The translations under genes were made by a program, and so were the position numbers. Source: JAGMXM01 sp964458325 (GTDB lineage: Bacteria > Verrucomicrobiota > Verrucomicrobiia > Limisphaerales > UBA1319). Taken from it: a stretch of DNA of 27,552 nucleotides. Location: positions 1 to 27,552 of the forward strand of contig CAYWIM010000064.1 of the NCBI GenBank assembly GCA_964458325.1, given 5' to 3'. The notes under the pieces were generated by a model. That model saw only the letters and a list, made by a program, of their open reading frames with translations, was not told the DNA's origin and made no database searches. Below are positions 1 to 8,709 of this stretch, one piece after another (the stretch's first letter is position 1; the number at the start of each line of letters is the position of its first letter).

Positions 1-95
1 TCAAATCGAGGCCTAATGAGGGTTTAGGGGCAGAAACTCACTGGAAGTTCCGTTGAAAGAACTGTGGGCGGCCGTCTTCGCGTTGACCAAAGGCG

Positions 96-2660
96 CTACT
101 CCGTGAACAACCCGTTCAGCCGCTTCTCCCATTCCTCCTCATCCACGACCTCGAACCGCATGACCTTACCGCGCATGGCCGGGACGAATTCCGCCCAATC
201 CTTCTTCTTTGCGTGCTGGTTGCAGATGTCGAAAACGGATCTTTTGTAGTCGGTATCCGCCGCCCTCTTGAGGTGCAGACCCTTCGTCTCGGTGACGAAA
301 ACCTTGTGGAATTCATCATCGGCGCCGGCCTCATCCGGGCGAAGAGTGAAAATGAAATCTGCGAAGATGCGGCCACGTTTCCAGCCCTGCACGAAGTAGT
401 CATGCCGGGCTCGGTTGCGGTACCAGAAGAAGAGGCGCTCCTGCGTGTCGAGGTAGGTGGCCACTTTGTTTTCGAGGTCGTTGAGCTCATCCTCGGCGAT
501 GAAGCCGAAGAGATCGAGGAGGAACTGGTTGCCGTCCTCGCGATTGGCCTTCTTGACGCCCGCCGGGGCCGTGATCTTGCGAGGTGGCCGAGTGAAACCA
601 AGTTCATCTGCCACCACCATGAACCGCATCGTCCCGGATTCGAGCAATTCGCCAAAGACAGACCGGGCGAGGCGGTCGCGTTCTTGCTCCAACCGATTGC
701 GGACTTCTTCGAGCACGAAGACGAAGTTGTCCGCGACCCGCTTGCGGTCATGCTTCTTGAGCAAGGCGCCGAAGACGCGCCGCGTAAGTTCCGCGCCACG
801 CCAGGGATTGGGAATGACATCAAGCAGGTGGCTGGCGGCAAAGGCGTAATCGAGCTCTGCGGGCTCTGCCGTCTGGATCTGACGGGCCTTGAGCTCGGCG
901 GCGTTCTCCAGAATCGTTTCGTCCAGGCCGGCGCGAATCTCAACATCCTTCGCTTCCTCCGCGCTGAGCGGCAGGTCAAACAACGGGGAGACATCCACGT
1001 CGCCCCACGGCACACGGGAGAGGATGTCGGCTTCGTAGTGGACCAGGCGCCACTCCTTCCCGTCGCGAATCATGAAGGCGGGCAGGACCAGGTTGCGAAC
1101 GGCCTTCCGGAACTTGTCGCGATGCCCGAACTCGCGCTCGGTTCCCGCTGCCATTTCCTCCGGCTTGTCCTCGACAATGCGGCCCTTCAGGTCGCCAAGC
1201 CCCTCAAGGCCGAAGCCGCGGCGGACTTCATCCAGCAACTCGCGCCCCTTGCGCTGAAAACAGAACACGTAGCTCTCGTCCAGCCAAGGGTTGCGTGTTT
1301 TCTTGGCGTGGGGCTGGCGCAAGATGCGGCCCACTAGCTGGGTGAGGGCGCTCTTGCTCCCTGGATTGGTCAAGATCGTCAGCACACAGGCGAATGAGCA
1401 ATCCCAGCCCTCCTGGAGCGCCTGCTTGGTGATGATGTAGCGGATGGGACAATCGCGGGAGAGCAAGCCGCCGACCTCATCTACTTCCTTGAGTTCGTCG
1501 GTCTGGCTGGTCTTGATGGCGACCTGTTCCTCGCTGATGTCCGGGCAGGTGAGCAGGTACTCCTTCACGTCGTCGGCGTGGATGACGTCGGCCTTGCGCT
1601 GGTCCTTGCCGGTGCGCTCGACCTGGATCAAGCAGATGGGGCGGATGTACACACCGGTTTGAGCCTCGTGTTTGCGCGCTTCTTCTTCGAGGCGACGCCG
1701 ATGCTCGACGCTCGCCAGCAGCGTGTCTTTCCAGGAGGTGCTGGCGCGGTTCTGAATGTGCAGGTCGAGCTTGATCATCTCCTCGGCGCTCAGTTCCCTG
1801 CCCAGAATCTCGACCAGCACGTTCGCCCCCCTGGGCGGCGTGGCGGACAACTCGACAATCATGCACGGATTGAAGCCTTCAAGGGTCGCCTTGGCATTGA
1901 GGCTGTAAGCCTTGTGCCCCTCATCGAGGATGACCAACGGTTGGAGCCCCCGGAGGGTGTTGCCGAGCGAGGTCTTGATCTGCCGGCCCCAGAAACCTTC
2001 CTGTTTTTCAAAGGTGTCAAGGTTGCGGACCTTCGCCAGCAGGGCCTTGTGGCCCTCAATGTCGTCGTCGGCCGGGAAGAAGCGGTCGAAGCCGCCGCTG
2101 TCACGGAACATGCGGAGCTGTTCCTTGGTCTCGCGGTTGGCCGAGGGCAGCATCAGCAGGAGGACGCAGAGATTCTCCGCCACATCGAGCGGTGAGAAGC
2201 CGCTGGTCTTCTCCAGGATCAGCGTGCGGCCCGCCGACGCGACATCGAGCATCTGGCGATACGGGTGGTCGCGGTCCTTGAGTGCGCGAAGCGTCTGGCT
2301 GTAAATCTGCGTGGTGGGGACGATCCAGAGGACCAGTCCCGTCTGCTTTTTCCGATAATGCGTGTTGACCAGGTCCACGACCTTTGTGGCCAGGAGCGTT
2401 TTGCCGCCGCCGGTGGGAATCTTGAGGCAGAAGGTGGGGAGCGGTTCGCCGAGACCGTTCTTGCGCGGCGCAAACGGGTGGGCGGGCGGTTTGTGGGCGC
2501 CGGACACGGCGAGTTTCTCCCACGCCTTCCGGACCCAATCGATATCCAGGTCCTGGTCCACCTCGCGGGCCTTGGCTGCCTTGCCGCGCATGTCGCCAAG
2601 CAGTTCGAGAAACTCTCGAACCGCGTCCACCGTCCGCTTCTGGTACTCCTTCAGGATCAT
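96..2660 (-). CDS. Type III-like restriction endonuclease subunit (Res), superfamily 2 helicase/nuclease
   Basis: This 854-residue protein should be the ATP-dependent cleavage subunit of a restriction-modification system. Visible helicase motifs are Walker A PTGGGKT (about 82-88), a DEGH variant of the DEAD/DEAH box (246-249), SATPP (272-276), QEGWD (416-420) and QLVGRILRQP (441-450). The C-terminus has a plausible PD-(D/E)XK nuclease: FADF with D768, then E791-T-K793 in VTETKG. The length is slightly under the roughly 950-1000 residues usual for classical type III Res. Its ATG follows the methyltransferase stop after a single base, so the two are almost certainly co-translated. No frameshift is seen and all key motifs are present, so the enzyme looks intact. 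What is seen: motifs and order. What is inferred: cleavage role and pairing with the upstream methylase. Confidence 0.9.
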   Translation of the reverse strand: MILKEYQKRTVDAVREFLELLGDMRGKAAKAREVDQDLDIDWVRKAWEKLAVSGAHKPPAHPFAPRKNGLGEPLPTFCLKIPTGGGKTLLATKVVDLVNTHYRKKQTGLVLWIVPTTQIYSQTLRALKDRDHPYRQMLDVASAGRTLILEKTSGFSPLDVAENLCVLLLMLPSANRETKEQLRMFRDSGGFDRFFPADDDIEGHKALLAKVRNLDTFEKQEGFWGRQIKTSLGNTLRGLQPLVILDEGHKAYSLNAKATLEGFNPCMIVELSATPPRGANVLVEILGRELSAEEMIKLDLHIQNRASTSWKDTLLASVEHRRRLEEEARKHEAQTGVYIRPICLIQVERTGKDQRKADVIHADDVKEYLLTCPDISEEQVAIKTSQTDELKEVDEVGGLLSRDCPIRYIITKQALQEGWDCSFACVLTILTNPGSKSALTQLVGRILRQPHAKKTRNPWLDESYVFCFQRKGRELLDEVRRGFGLEGLGDLKGRIVEDKPEEMAAGTEREFGHRDKFRKAVRNLVLPAFMIRDGKEWRLVHYEADILSRVPWGDVDVSPLFDLPLSAEEAKDVEIRAGLDETILENAAELKARQIQTAEPAELDYAFAASHLLDVIPNPWRGAELTRRVFGALLKKHDRKRVADNFVFVLEEVRNRLEQERDRLARSVFGELLESGTMRFMVVADELGFTRPPRKITAPAGVKKANREDGNQFLLDLFGFIAEDELNDLENKVATYLDTQERLFFWYRNRARHDYFVQGWKRGRIFADFIFTLRPDEAGADDEFHKVFVTETKGLHLKRAADTDYKRSVFDICNQHAKKKDWAEFVPAMRGKVMRFEVVDEEEWEKRLNGLFTE

Positions 2661-2661
2661 C

Positions 2662-4311
2662 TTACGGTTTGGCGTCCTTCGCGCTCTTGGCGGCGACCCC
2701 GTCCACCGCTCTGTAAATCTGGAACGGAAGCTGGCAGAAGGTGATGCGGTACCGGTCCAGGAACTCCTGATCCAGGTATTTGGTGGGCGCGAAGACGAGT
2801 TTGTTCTTGCCGCTCACGCTGGGTAGCTTGCGGGCGATCTCCAGTGTCAGCGCGAGGTTCTTGAGCCGTTCGACCTCCGGCTCGTAGAACAGGAAGACAT
2901 CATAGAGCCGGCTCTCGCCGATGTACCATTCCTTCCGCTTCACGCGTTTCGGGTTCCACTCCTCGCCAGTGGCGGTGAAAAAGACATAGGCGGCCAGTGC
3001 CTCGTAATCCGGGAGGTTTGTGCCGTCCAGCAGCGACTCCTGGCGCATCGGCTTGCCGAGCTCGAAGAAGCTGAAAGTGCCGCCCATTCCGGCCCTGAGC
3101 GCTTCGTCTTTCGCAGACGGCACGCCCTTTATAACACGGCGGACTCGCTCCGCGGTGATGGTGTCGGCGTAATCCTCGCACTCAACGAGGACGAATCGAC
3201 GGCTGCCGCCATCCTCCTTGTTGAGCTCAAGGACCGCCTGAGCCGTCGGGCCGGAGCCAGCGAAGGAGTCGAGAAGGATATCTTCCTCGTCGGAGGAGAG
3301 CCGGATTATCCGCTTCAAGAGGCAAACCGGCTTCACGGTGGTGAAGGCAGGCAAATCATCAGCGAAGATTTCCAGCAGCGTCTTCTTGGCGTCTTGTGTA
3401 TGGCCGACTTCTTTGTACGTCCAGATCGTCTCGGGCACCAACCCTTGCTTAACCTCAGAGAGGAACCTCTTTATGGCGGGGACCTGATTCTGGTCGCTAC
3501 CCCACCAGATGCGCTTGTCCTTGTGCAGTTCCCAGAGTCGATCTTCGGAGTACCGCCAGTAGTTGCCGGGAGGCGGACCTTTGATTACACGGCCACCGGG
3601 GCACTTAATAGAATACTTGCCCTTGCTGTATGGATTGCGGGCGGAAAGATCACCCGATTTCCAAGGCCCGCGTGGGTCATCGTCCGGATTTTCATAGCGC
3701 GCGTTCGCCTCTTCAGTGCGTGGGAGCAGCGCGAGCTCAAACGTCTCTTTGTTGCGGGCGTAGACAACGATGAAATCGTGGTTCTCGGAAAAGAACTTGG
3801 CGGTGCTCTTGGGTGAGTAAACCTTTTCCCAAATGATACTGGCCACGAAATTCTCGTCGCCAAACACTTCGTCCATCAAGCACCGGAGGCGATGGACTTC
3901 GTTGTCGTCAATGGAAACGAAGATTGCGCCATCATCGCGCAACAGTTCGCGGAGCAGCTTGAGGCGGGGGAGCATCATGCAGCACCACTTGTCGTGGCGG
4001 GTCAGGTCCTCGCGGTCCACCGTCTTGCCCAGCCAATCGCGCATCATGGGAGAGTTGACGTTGTCGTTGTAAGCCCAGCCCTCATTGCCGGTGTTGTAGG
4101 GCGGATCAATGTAGATGCACTTTACTTTGCCGTGGTAGGTAGGCAGGAGCGCCTTGAGGGCGGCGAGGTTGTCACCATGCACGATCACGTTGTCGTGCAG
4201 GCTGGGTGTGGCGCTCAGCCCCTTGGCCTTGACCGGGACGAGCTCGTGGAACGGCACCGCCAAATGGTGGTTCTGAACGAACACCTTGCCTTTGAAATGG
4301 ATTGAGGGCAT
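2662..4311 (-). CDS. Site-specific DNA (adenine-N6) methyltransferase, beta class (Mod)
   Basis: Modification subunit of the restriction-modification operon, expected to methylate adenine in the recognition site using SAM. Motif IV DPPY lies at residues 69-72 (IDPPYNTGNE) and precedes the SAM-binding motif I FAGSGPT (350-356). That is the beta-class order typical of type III Mod proteins, with the target-recognition region between and after them. The 549-residue start MPSIHFKGKV is chosen because the open frame further upstream (to 4737) only shadows the HTH gene in another frame and has an arginine/serine-rich composition unlike a real protein. The start is 13 nt after the HTH gene stop, and the stop is 1 nt before the Res start. 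The exact target sequence cannot be read from the protein. Confidence 0.93.
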   Translation of the reverse strand: MPSIHFKGKVFVQNHHLAVPFHELVPVKAKGLSATPSLHDNVIVHGDNLAALKALLPTYHGKVKCIYIDPPYNTGNEGWAYNDNVNSPMMRDWLGKTVDREDLTRHDKWCCMMLPRLKLLRELLRDDGAIFVSIDDNEVHRLRCLMDEVFGDENFVASIIWEKVYSPKSTAKFFSENHDFIVVYARNKETFELALLPRTEEANARYENPDDDPRGPWKSGDLSARNPYSKGKYSIKCPGGRVIKGPPPGNYWRYSEDRLWELHKDKRIWWGSDQNQVPAIKRFLSEVKQGLVPETIWTYKEVGHTQDAKKTLLEIFADDLPAFTTVKPVCLLKRIIRLSSDEEDILLDSFAGSGPTAQAVLELNKEDGGSRRFVLVECEDYADTITAERVRRVIKGVPSAKDEALRAGMGGTFSFFELGKPMRQESLLDGTNLPDYEALAAYVFFTATGEEWNPKRVKRKEWYIGESRLYDVFLFYEPEVERLKNLALTLEIARKLPSVSGKNKLVFAPTKYLDQEFLDRYRITFCQLPFQIYRAVDGVAAKSAKDAKP

Positions 4312-4324
4312 TTGCCTAGTTGTT

Positions 4325-4672
4325 TCAGTGTTCGCGCGCGCCTTTGCCGCTCTTCGCGCCCGCTTCTTCGGCGAGGATGCTGATGGCTTCCTTGGGCGCC
4401 GGGGTCGCGGCGAACTCCTGCCGGAATTTCTCGGCGATGCGCCGCGCCTGAGTTTCGGTCTCATCGAGTTTGAAGAGCTCCGCCAGCCGCCGAGTCTGGT
4501 CCTCGGTGGGCAGACGATGGACCTGCTCGATCTTGTGGAGATGGGCCAAGTCCATGTCCGCTGCCTCGGCCACGGTGTGCAAAGGCAGGCCAAGAGCATC
4601 GCGGAAGGTGCGCAACCAACCGCCAAATCTCTGAGTACCGGACACGACCCGCATTCGGACTGCTTTGGACAT
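4325..4672 (-). CDS. XRE-like helix-turn-helix regulator of the restriction-modification operon
   Basis: A small DNA-binding protein of 115 residues. The stretch at about 17-70 (GGWLRTFRDALGLPL, HTVAEAADMDLAHLHKIEQ) has the layout of a Cro/C1-type HTH, followed by a charged tail ending KSGKGAREH. I chose ATG at 4672, preceded by GGACAG; an in-frame TTG at 4750 would give 141 residues and a later ATG at 4654 would give 109. It is the first gene of the operon, 13 nt ahead of the methyltransferase, the position of a controller (C) protein that times methylase and nuclease expression. The regulatory role is inferred from position and fold only; an antitoxin-like role is a weaker alternative. Confidence 0.75.
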   Translation of the reverse strand: MSKAVRMRVVSGTQRFGGWLRTFRDALGLPLHTVAEAADMDLAHLHKIEQVHRLPTEDQTRRLAELFKLDETETQARRIAEKFRQEFAATPAPKEAISILAEEAGAKSGKGAREH

Positions 4673-4775
4673 CTGCTGTCCAAGCGTGTCGTACAGGGTG
4701 AGGTGCAGCAAGCACGACTTTTCCACATACAACCCACCGCTTATTCGCAAAGGCGGAGCGGAGAGCAGCCGCGAC

Positions 4776-4798
4776 GGGCCGAATTCACGATTCGAGCC
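4776..4798. promoter_or_regulatory. Imperfect dyad upstream of the restriction-modification operon, possible operator
   Basis: GGGCCGAAT and ATTCGAGCC form arms around a 5-nt centre (TCACG); 7 of 9 arm positions pair, with the inner five (CGAAT/ATTCG) perfect. It lies between the HIRAN gene stop and the HTH gene start, about 100 nt upstream of the latter. It could be an operator for the HTH protein or merely part of the end of the HIRAN transcript; there is no T-tract supporting a terminator. Confidence 0.3.
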
Positions 4799-4804
4799 GC
4801 AGGA

Positions 4805-5254
4805 TCAGCCGGCCTCGACCCCGGCAGCCCGTAGACCGAGCAGTACTCTGACGTAAACAGCGTCCCAAGGGGGTGCTTCCGCATCGACCCGTTCCACTTC
4901 GCAGGCGAGCGGTACCGCTTCCAGCAACAGCCGGCTGATGTGCCGGTTGCAGAACCGAGGCACGTAGCCCAGCTTGGCCGGACCGTGAAGGATTTCGACC
5001 GCGAAGGCGTCGTGCGGGTTTCTGGGTTCAGCCCGGAGCGTCAGCCCGGAGCCAGGAATGAGCGCCGGCAGTTCCTTAGCCCCTTCGTAGTAACGGAAGC
5101 CGGCGATGGCGAAGTCGTTCATCAGGACTTGGCGTTCGGGCGGGGTAGCCGCTCGGGTCGGTCGTGCTGCCAAGACTGCGGCTGGCACCAGCGGCGCCTT
5201 CGCCAGGAAGCCCAGAAATACCCGTCGGGAGTTGATGCCGATTTCACTTTTCAT
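4805..5254 (-). CDS. Tat-exported HIRAN-domain protein
   Basis: A 149-residue protein. The N-terminus MKSEIGIN-SRRVFLGFLAK followed by an alanine-rich hydrophobic stretch matches a twin-arginine signal (S-R-R-x-F-L), with likely cleavage near TRA-ATPP. The mature part (about 45-140) reads as a HIRAN domain: FAIAGFRYYEG, then LRAEPRNPHDAFAVEI and LGYVPR. HIRAN domains are known mainly as DNA-end-binding modules attached to SNF2 helicases, though stand-alone bacterial versions exist. ATG at 5254 is preferred; a TTG at 5284 would fall inside the palindrome and add ten residues before the Tat motif. It stands alone between the FG-GAP gene and the restriction-modification operon, all on the same strand. 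Its ligand outside the cytoplasm is unknown. Confidence 0.8.
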   Translation of the reverse strand: MKSEIGINSRRVFLGFLAKAPLVPAAVLAARPTRAATPPERQVLMNDFAIAGFRYYEGAKELPALIPGSGLTLRAEPRNPHDAFAVEILHGPAKLGYVPRFCNRHISRLLLEAVPLACEVERVDAEAPPWDAVYVRVLLGLRAAGVEAG

Positions 5255-5271
5255 GCCGCCATTCTGCCATC

Positions 5272-5300
5272 GGGGGTAGGACAATTATTGTCCTACCCCC
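5272..5300. repeat. Perfect 29-nt palindrome (REP-like)
   Basis: Arms GGGGGTAGGACAAT and ATTGTCCTACCCCC are exact reverse complements around a single central T. It begins 7 nt past the stop of the FG-GAP gene and ends 17 nt before the HIRAN ATG. There is no T-run on either side, so it is not a standard intrinsic terminator. The GTAG at the arm base recalls the tetranucleotide next to REP hairpins mobilised by RAYT transposases. It may be a REP element, an mRNA-end stabiliser or an operator for the HIRAN gene. Confidence 0.7.
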
Positions 5301-5307
5301 CCGCAGG

Positions 5308-7725
5308 CTAATCTGGTTCGGGCGGTTCCTGGGGATAGACCAGGATGCGGTCGTGGATGAGCACGGCGAGGTCGTTGAGGCCGTCGCCCGTGAGGTCTGC
5401 AACGAGCGCCTCGCGCGGCTCGGGCCCTTCGGCGCGGCGTCCGCGAAAGGTCCGCTCCTCGAACACGCGCCAGCGGTTGGCGGGAGTCAGCTGATCCGGC
5501 GGCGTGAACGTCACCAGGTCGAGGTGGTTCTTGGCGGTTTCGAGGAAGACGAGATCTTTGCGTCCGTCCTGGTCCAGATCGCCGGCAACGACGTCGTTGA
5601 TGTAGCCATCCTTGATGGGAGTTTCATATCCATCGAGCTCCTCGAAGGCCCAAGTGGCTCCCGCGAACCGCATCCAGGCGACCGCAGCCGGCCCGATCAG
5701 CGCAATGCAATTGGCCTGGGCAGCGCCCAGCGGGATCGGCTCGAGGCGGTGAAAATCCGATACGGGCAATGGCAGATTGCGGACCACCTGCCACGCGCCC
5801 GCCGGATCGCGCTCGCAGGCGGTCAACGCCTTGCGCTCGGCATCGAGCAGGAACACGGTCGCGACGCGGTTGCTGCCGTTGCGGAGGGCGGCGGCCCCGA
5901 CGATGCGCGAGTTGCTGGCGGCGCCATTGATCTGCTCCTTGACACGGAACGTCCAGTTTGTCGGCTGGCCGTCGCCGGCCGGAGAGCCGCCGGGCTCGAG
6001 CACGACCGCCCGCACGAAGTTGCGCTGGGCAAGCAGAGCTTCGGGCCGCCCGTCTCCGTCGATGTCGGCCTGGCTGAGCCAGGGCTTCTCGACGTTGCCG
6101 CCGGGCGGCGCCAGGTCGAATTCCTCGAAAGCGTCCGCGGTTTTCTGACGCAGGATCTTGATCTTCTCGTATTCGATCAGCAGCACGAGGTCCGTCGCTC
6201 CGTCCTGATCGAGATCGTGAAACGCCAGGGCCAGCGGATTGGACTTGAACTGATCGCCGAGGTTCTGTCGCTGGCGGGGTCCCTTGGCTGGCCCCCATTC
6301 GAGGATGCGTTTGCCCCCGTCGATTTCGAGGACGACGGCCAGGACAGGCGGCGCGTTGGATGAAAGGCAGCCGACCGCGATCGCCAGGGGCCGGCCTGCA
6401 AAGGGCAGGATTTCCGGGAACGGCAAGCCGCCGGACTTGCCCAAGCGCGTTATGCCCACCTGGCGCTCCGATGTGCTCAACAGAAACAGCTCGGTGCGCC
6501 CATCGCGGTCCCAGTCCATCGCTGCGAGGGTGTTGACGCCGGTGAGGGTGGGAAAGCTCCGAGCCACGCCCATCTGTCCGCTGGGCTGCTGGCGATAGAG
6601 CGTCACCAGGCCGCTATCGGGCTCGGCGACCAGCAAGTCCACCCGCCCGTCGCTGTCCAAGTCGGCCCAAACCATCCCGCGTCGATCCTGGGTGGATTTG
6701 TTCTGGGGCAGCACCTCGAAGAGCCCCTCGCGCAGCTCGCCCAGGAGCGGCGCGGCGGGGCGCTCGACGAACGCCGAGAGCTGAACGCGTCCGCTGCTTT
6801 GTGCGACGGTGATGATCTCGGGCTTCCGGTCTCCATCGAGGTCTTGCGCCGTGTACGAGCGCATCGGCGGCAGCCGAAAATAGACCTCGGGTCCGAGCTG
6901 TCCCGATCGGCTCTGCAGGCGAAACCGGAGCGGCGTGGGGCTATCCCAATTGACCAGCAGCAGATCGTCGCGCCGATCCTCATTGATGTCGAGGATCTGC
7001 ACCGACTTGACCTGGCCGGAATAGGGCCATCGCTCCGGCTCCGCCAGGGTGCCATCGGACCGCTGCCGCAGATAATAGCCGCAGCTTTCTCCCAGCAGGA
7101 CCAGATCCAGCGCGCCGTCGCCATCGAGATCGCCCGAGACCATCGAGTTGGGATTGAGCAATCCGTCCGCGATCGGGAACCTTTTGGGTGTATCCCAGCC
7201 CTCCTTGCCGAGGCGATAATGGACCACGAGCTCCTTCGGCTCGCCATAGCAGGCCAAGTCGGGGCGGCCGTCTCCATTCAGGTCGGCCACCACGAGGCTG
7301 GCAATGCGCTTTTCGGACGCCACCGACTCGATGCGAAACCGGGCGTCCGGCGGCAGCTCGTTCACCGATTCCGGCTGCGACTTCGGTTGGGAAACGGCGT
7401 TGGAGCGGCCCGTCTGGTTGATGAGCAGGTTGATTTTCGACCGCAGGTTGTTGATGACCACCAGATCCAGAAGCCCGTCGCCATCCATGTCGGCCGCCTG
7501 CATCTGGGCGATCGTGTTGTCGATCGGGAAGATCTCCGGCCCCGTGAAACCGAAGCGCGAGCCCGGCGAATCTTCGCCGCGCGCGCGCGGCGCGGCCGCC
7601 AATGCCGCTCCGGCAATGAAGAAGAACAGGAGACGGAGAATGCGGTCTCTGCCGCAGACGATCCAGAGTTCGAGCATGGGGTCACGATGCCAATCGGGCG
7701 GCCGGTTGGCGAGCCGATTTCGCAT
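5308..7725 (-). CDS. Secreted FG-GAP/VCBS repeat protein
   Basis: An 805-residue protein with a hydrophobic signal (ILRLLFFFIAGAALAAAPRA, about residues 29-48) and roughly eleven FG-GAP/VCBS-type repeats recognisable by calcium-loop-like motifs: DMDGDGLLDLVV, DLNGDGRPDLAC, DLDGDGALDLVL, DLDGDRKPEIIT, DLDSDGRVDLLV, DLDQDGATDLVL, DIDGDGRPEALL, DLDQDGRKDLVF, DLTGDGLNDLAV. Such repeats fold as beta-propeller blades, so one or two propellers filling most of the chain are expected. No enzymatic domain is seen. The ATG at 7725 sits 3 nt after the permease stop; a second in-frame ATG at 7677 would shorten the region before the signal peptide and may be the real start. Co-transcription with the sugar transporter suggests a surface or periplasmic role in carbohydrate use, but this is inference. 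Confidence 0.88.
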   Translation of the reverse strand: MRNRLANRPPDWHRDPMLELWIVCGRDRILRLLFFFIAGAALAAAPRARGEDSPGSRFGFTGPEIFPIDNTIAQMQAADMDGDGLLDLVVINNLRSKINLLINQTGRSNAVSQPKSQPESVNELPPDARFRIESVASEKRIASLVVADLNGDGRPDLACYGEPKELVVHYRLGKEGWDTPKRFPIADGLLNPNSMVSGDLDGDGALDLVLLGESCGYYLRQRSDGTLAEPERWPYSGQVKSVQILDINEDRRDDLLLVNWDSPTPLRFRLQSRSGQLGPEVYFRLPPMRSYTAQDLDGDRKPEIITVAQSSGRVQLSAFVERPAAPLLGELREGLFEVLPQNKSTQDRRGMVWADLDSDGRVDLLVAEPDSGLVTLYRQQPSGQMGVARSFPTLTGVNTLAAMDWDRDGRTELFLLSTSERQVGITRLGKSGGLPFPEILPFAGRPLAIAVGCLSSNAPPVLAVVLEIDGGKRILEWGPAKGPRQRQNLGDQFKSNPLALAFHDLDQDGATDLVLLIEYEKIKILRQKTADAFEEFDLAPPGGNVEKPWLSQADIDGDGRPEALLAQRNFVRAVVLEPGGSPAGDGQPTNWTFRVKEQINGAASNSRIVGAAALRNGSNRVATVFLLDAERKALTACERDPAGAWQVVRNLPLPVSDFHRLEPIPLGAAQANCIALIGPAAVAWMRFAGATWAFEELDGYETPIKDGYINDVVAGDLDQDGRKDLVFLETAKNHLDLVTFTPPDQLTPANRWRVFEERTFRGRRAEGPEPREALVADLTGDGLNDLAVLIHDRILVYPQEPPEPD

Positions 7726-7728
7726 CGC

Positions 7729-8709
7729 CTATCGGGATGCGCGCCGGTCGATCCAGACGGCCCCCACGATGATGAGGCCTTTGACAATCTGCTGGTAGTA
7801 GGAGGCGATATTGAGGAGGTCCAGCCCGTTGTTGATCACCCCCATGAGCAGGGCGCCCAGGATCGTGCCGCCCACCCCGCCGACGCCGCCGGACAGGCTG
7901 GTGCCGCCAATCACGGCCGCCGCGATCGCATCCAGCTCGTAGGCCACCCCTGCGTTGGGCTGGCCCGTCGTCACGCGCGCCGCCAGCACAACCCCCGCCA
8001 AACCCGCCATGGCGCCGCAAATCGCATAGGCGAAGATCTTGACGGAGTGGACGCGGATGCCCGAAGCCAGCGCGGCCAGTTCGTTCCCGCCCACTGCGTA
8101 GACATGGCGCCCCAGGCGAGTCCGGTTGAGCAGCACGTGCGATCCCAGCGCGACTCCGGCCAGGATCCAGACCGGCACGGGCAGGCCGGCCAGATCCCCG
8201 CTCCCCAGCCCGGTGAATCCCGCGCTCAGGTTCGACACCGGCCGCCCGCCGCTGGCCACCAGAGCGAGCCCGCGCGCGATGGTCATCATGCCCAGCGTGA
8301 CGATGAATGGGGCCACGCGCCCCTTGGTGACCACCAGCCCGTTGGCCGCGCCTCCCAGGCAGCCCGCCAGGATCCCGACCGCCACCGGCACCATCACCGG
8401 GTAATCGCCCGGATGCGCGAAGTGGGCCGCCATGACTCCCGTCAGCGCGACCATCGAGCCCAACGAGAGATCCACGCCGCCCGTCAGCAGCACGAAGGTC
8501 ACCCCGACCGCAAGGATCCCATTGATGCAGATCTGCCGCATGACGATCACCAGGTTTTGCGGCGTGAGGAAGCTGGGCTTGGCCGCGGCCAGCGCTCCGG
8601 AGAGCAGCACCAGCGCCACGATCAATCCATACCGCCCCAGCCACCCCCAAAGCCGATCGGCATTCCCCGGCAGCGGCCCTTTTGCATGGGATTCGGAAGA
8701 CATGAGCAT
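7729..8709 (-). CDS. Sugar ABC transporter permease, RbsC-like
   Basis: A 326-residue integral membrane protein with eight to ten hydrophobic helices. It has the conserved BPD_transp_2 blocks of monosaccharide importers: LLTGGVDLSLGSMVALTGV, NRTRLGRHVYAVGGNELAA, and the C-terminal AAVIGGTSLSGGVGGVGGTI followed by NNGLDLLNI. It would form the inner-membrane channel with the ATPase encoded immediately upstream. Its ATG overlaps the ATPase stop by one base (TGATG), a translational coupling arrangement. The sugar cannot be assigned: ribose, xylose, galactose and inositol systems all share these motifs. No periplasmic binding protein gene is in the window. Confidence 0.93.
   Translation of the reverse strand: MLMSSESHAKGPLPGNADRLWGWLGRYGLIVALVLLSGALAAAKPSFLTPQNLVIVMRQICINGILAVGVTFVLLTGGVDLSLGSMVALTGVMAAHFAHPGDYPVMVPVAVGILAGCLGGAANGLVVTKGRVAPFIVTLGMMTIARGLALVASGGRPVSNLSAGFTGLGSGDLAGLPVPVWILAGVALGSHVLLNRTRLGRHVYAVGGNELAALASGIRVHSVKIFAYAICGAMAGLAGVVLAARVTTGQPNAGVAYELDAIAAAVIGGTSLSGGVGGVGGTILGALLMGVINNGLDLLNIASYYQQIVKGLIIVGAVWIDRRASR

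Noticed and set aside
4312..4737. A 142-residue N-terminal extension of the methyltransferase
   Set aside because: It lies wholly over the HTH gene in another frame and has a random R/S/P-rich composition.
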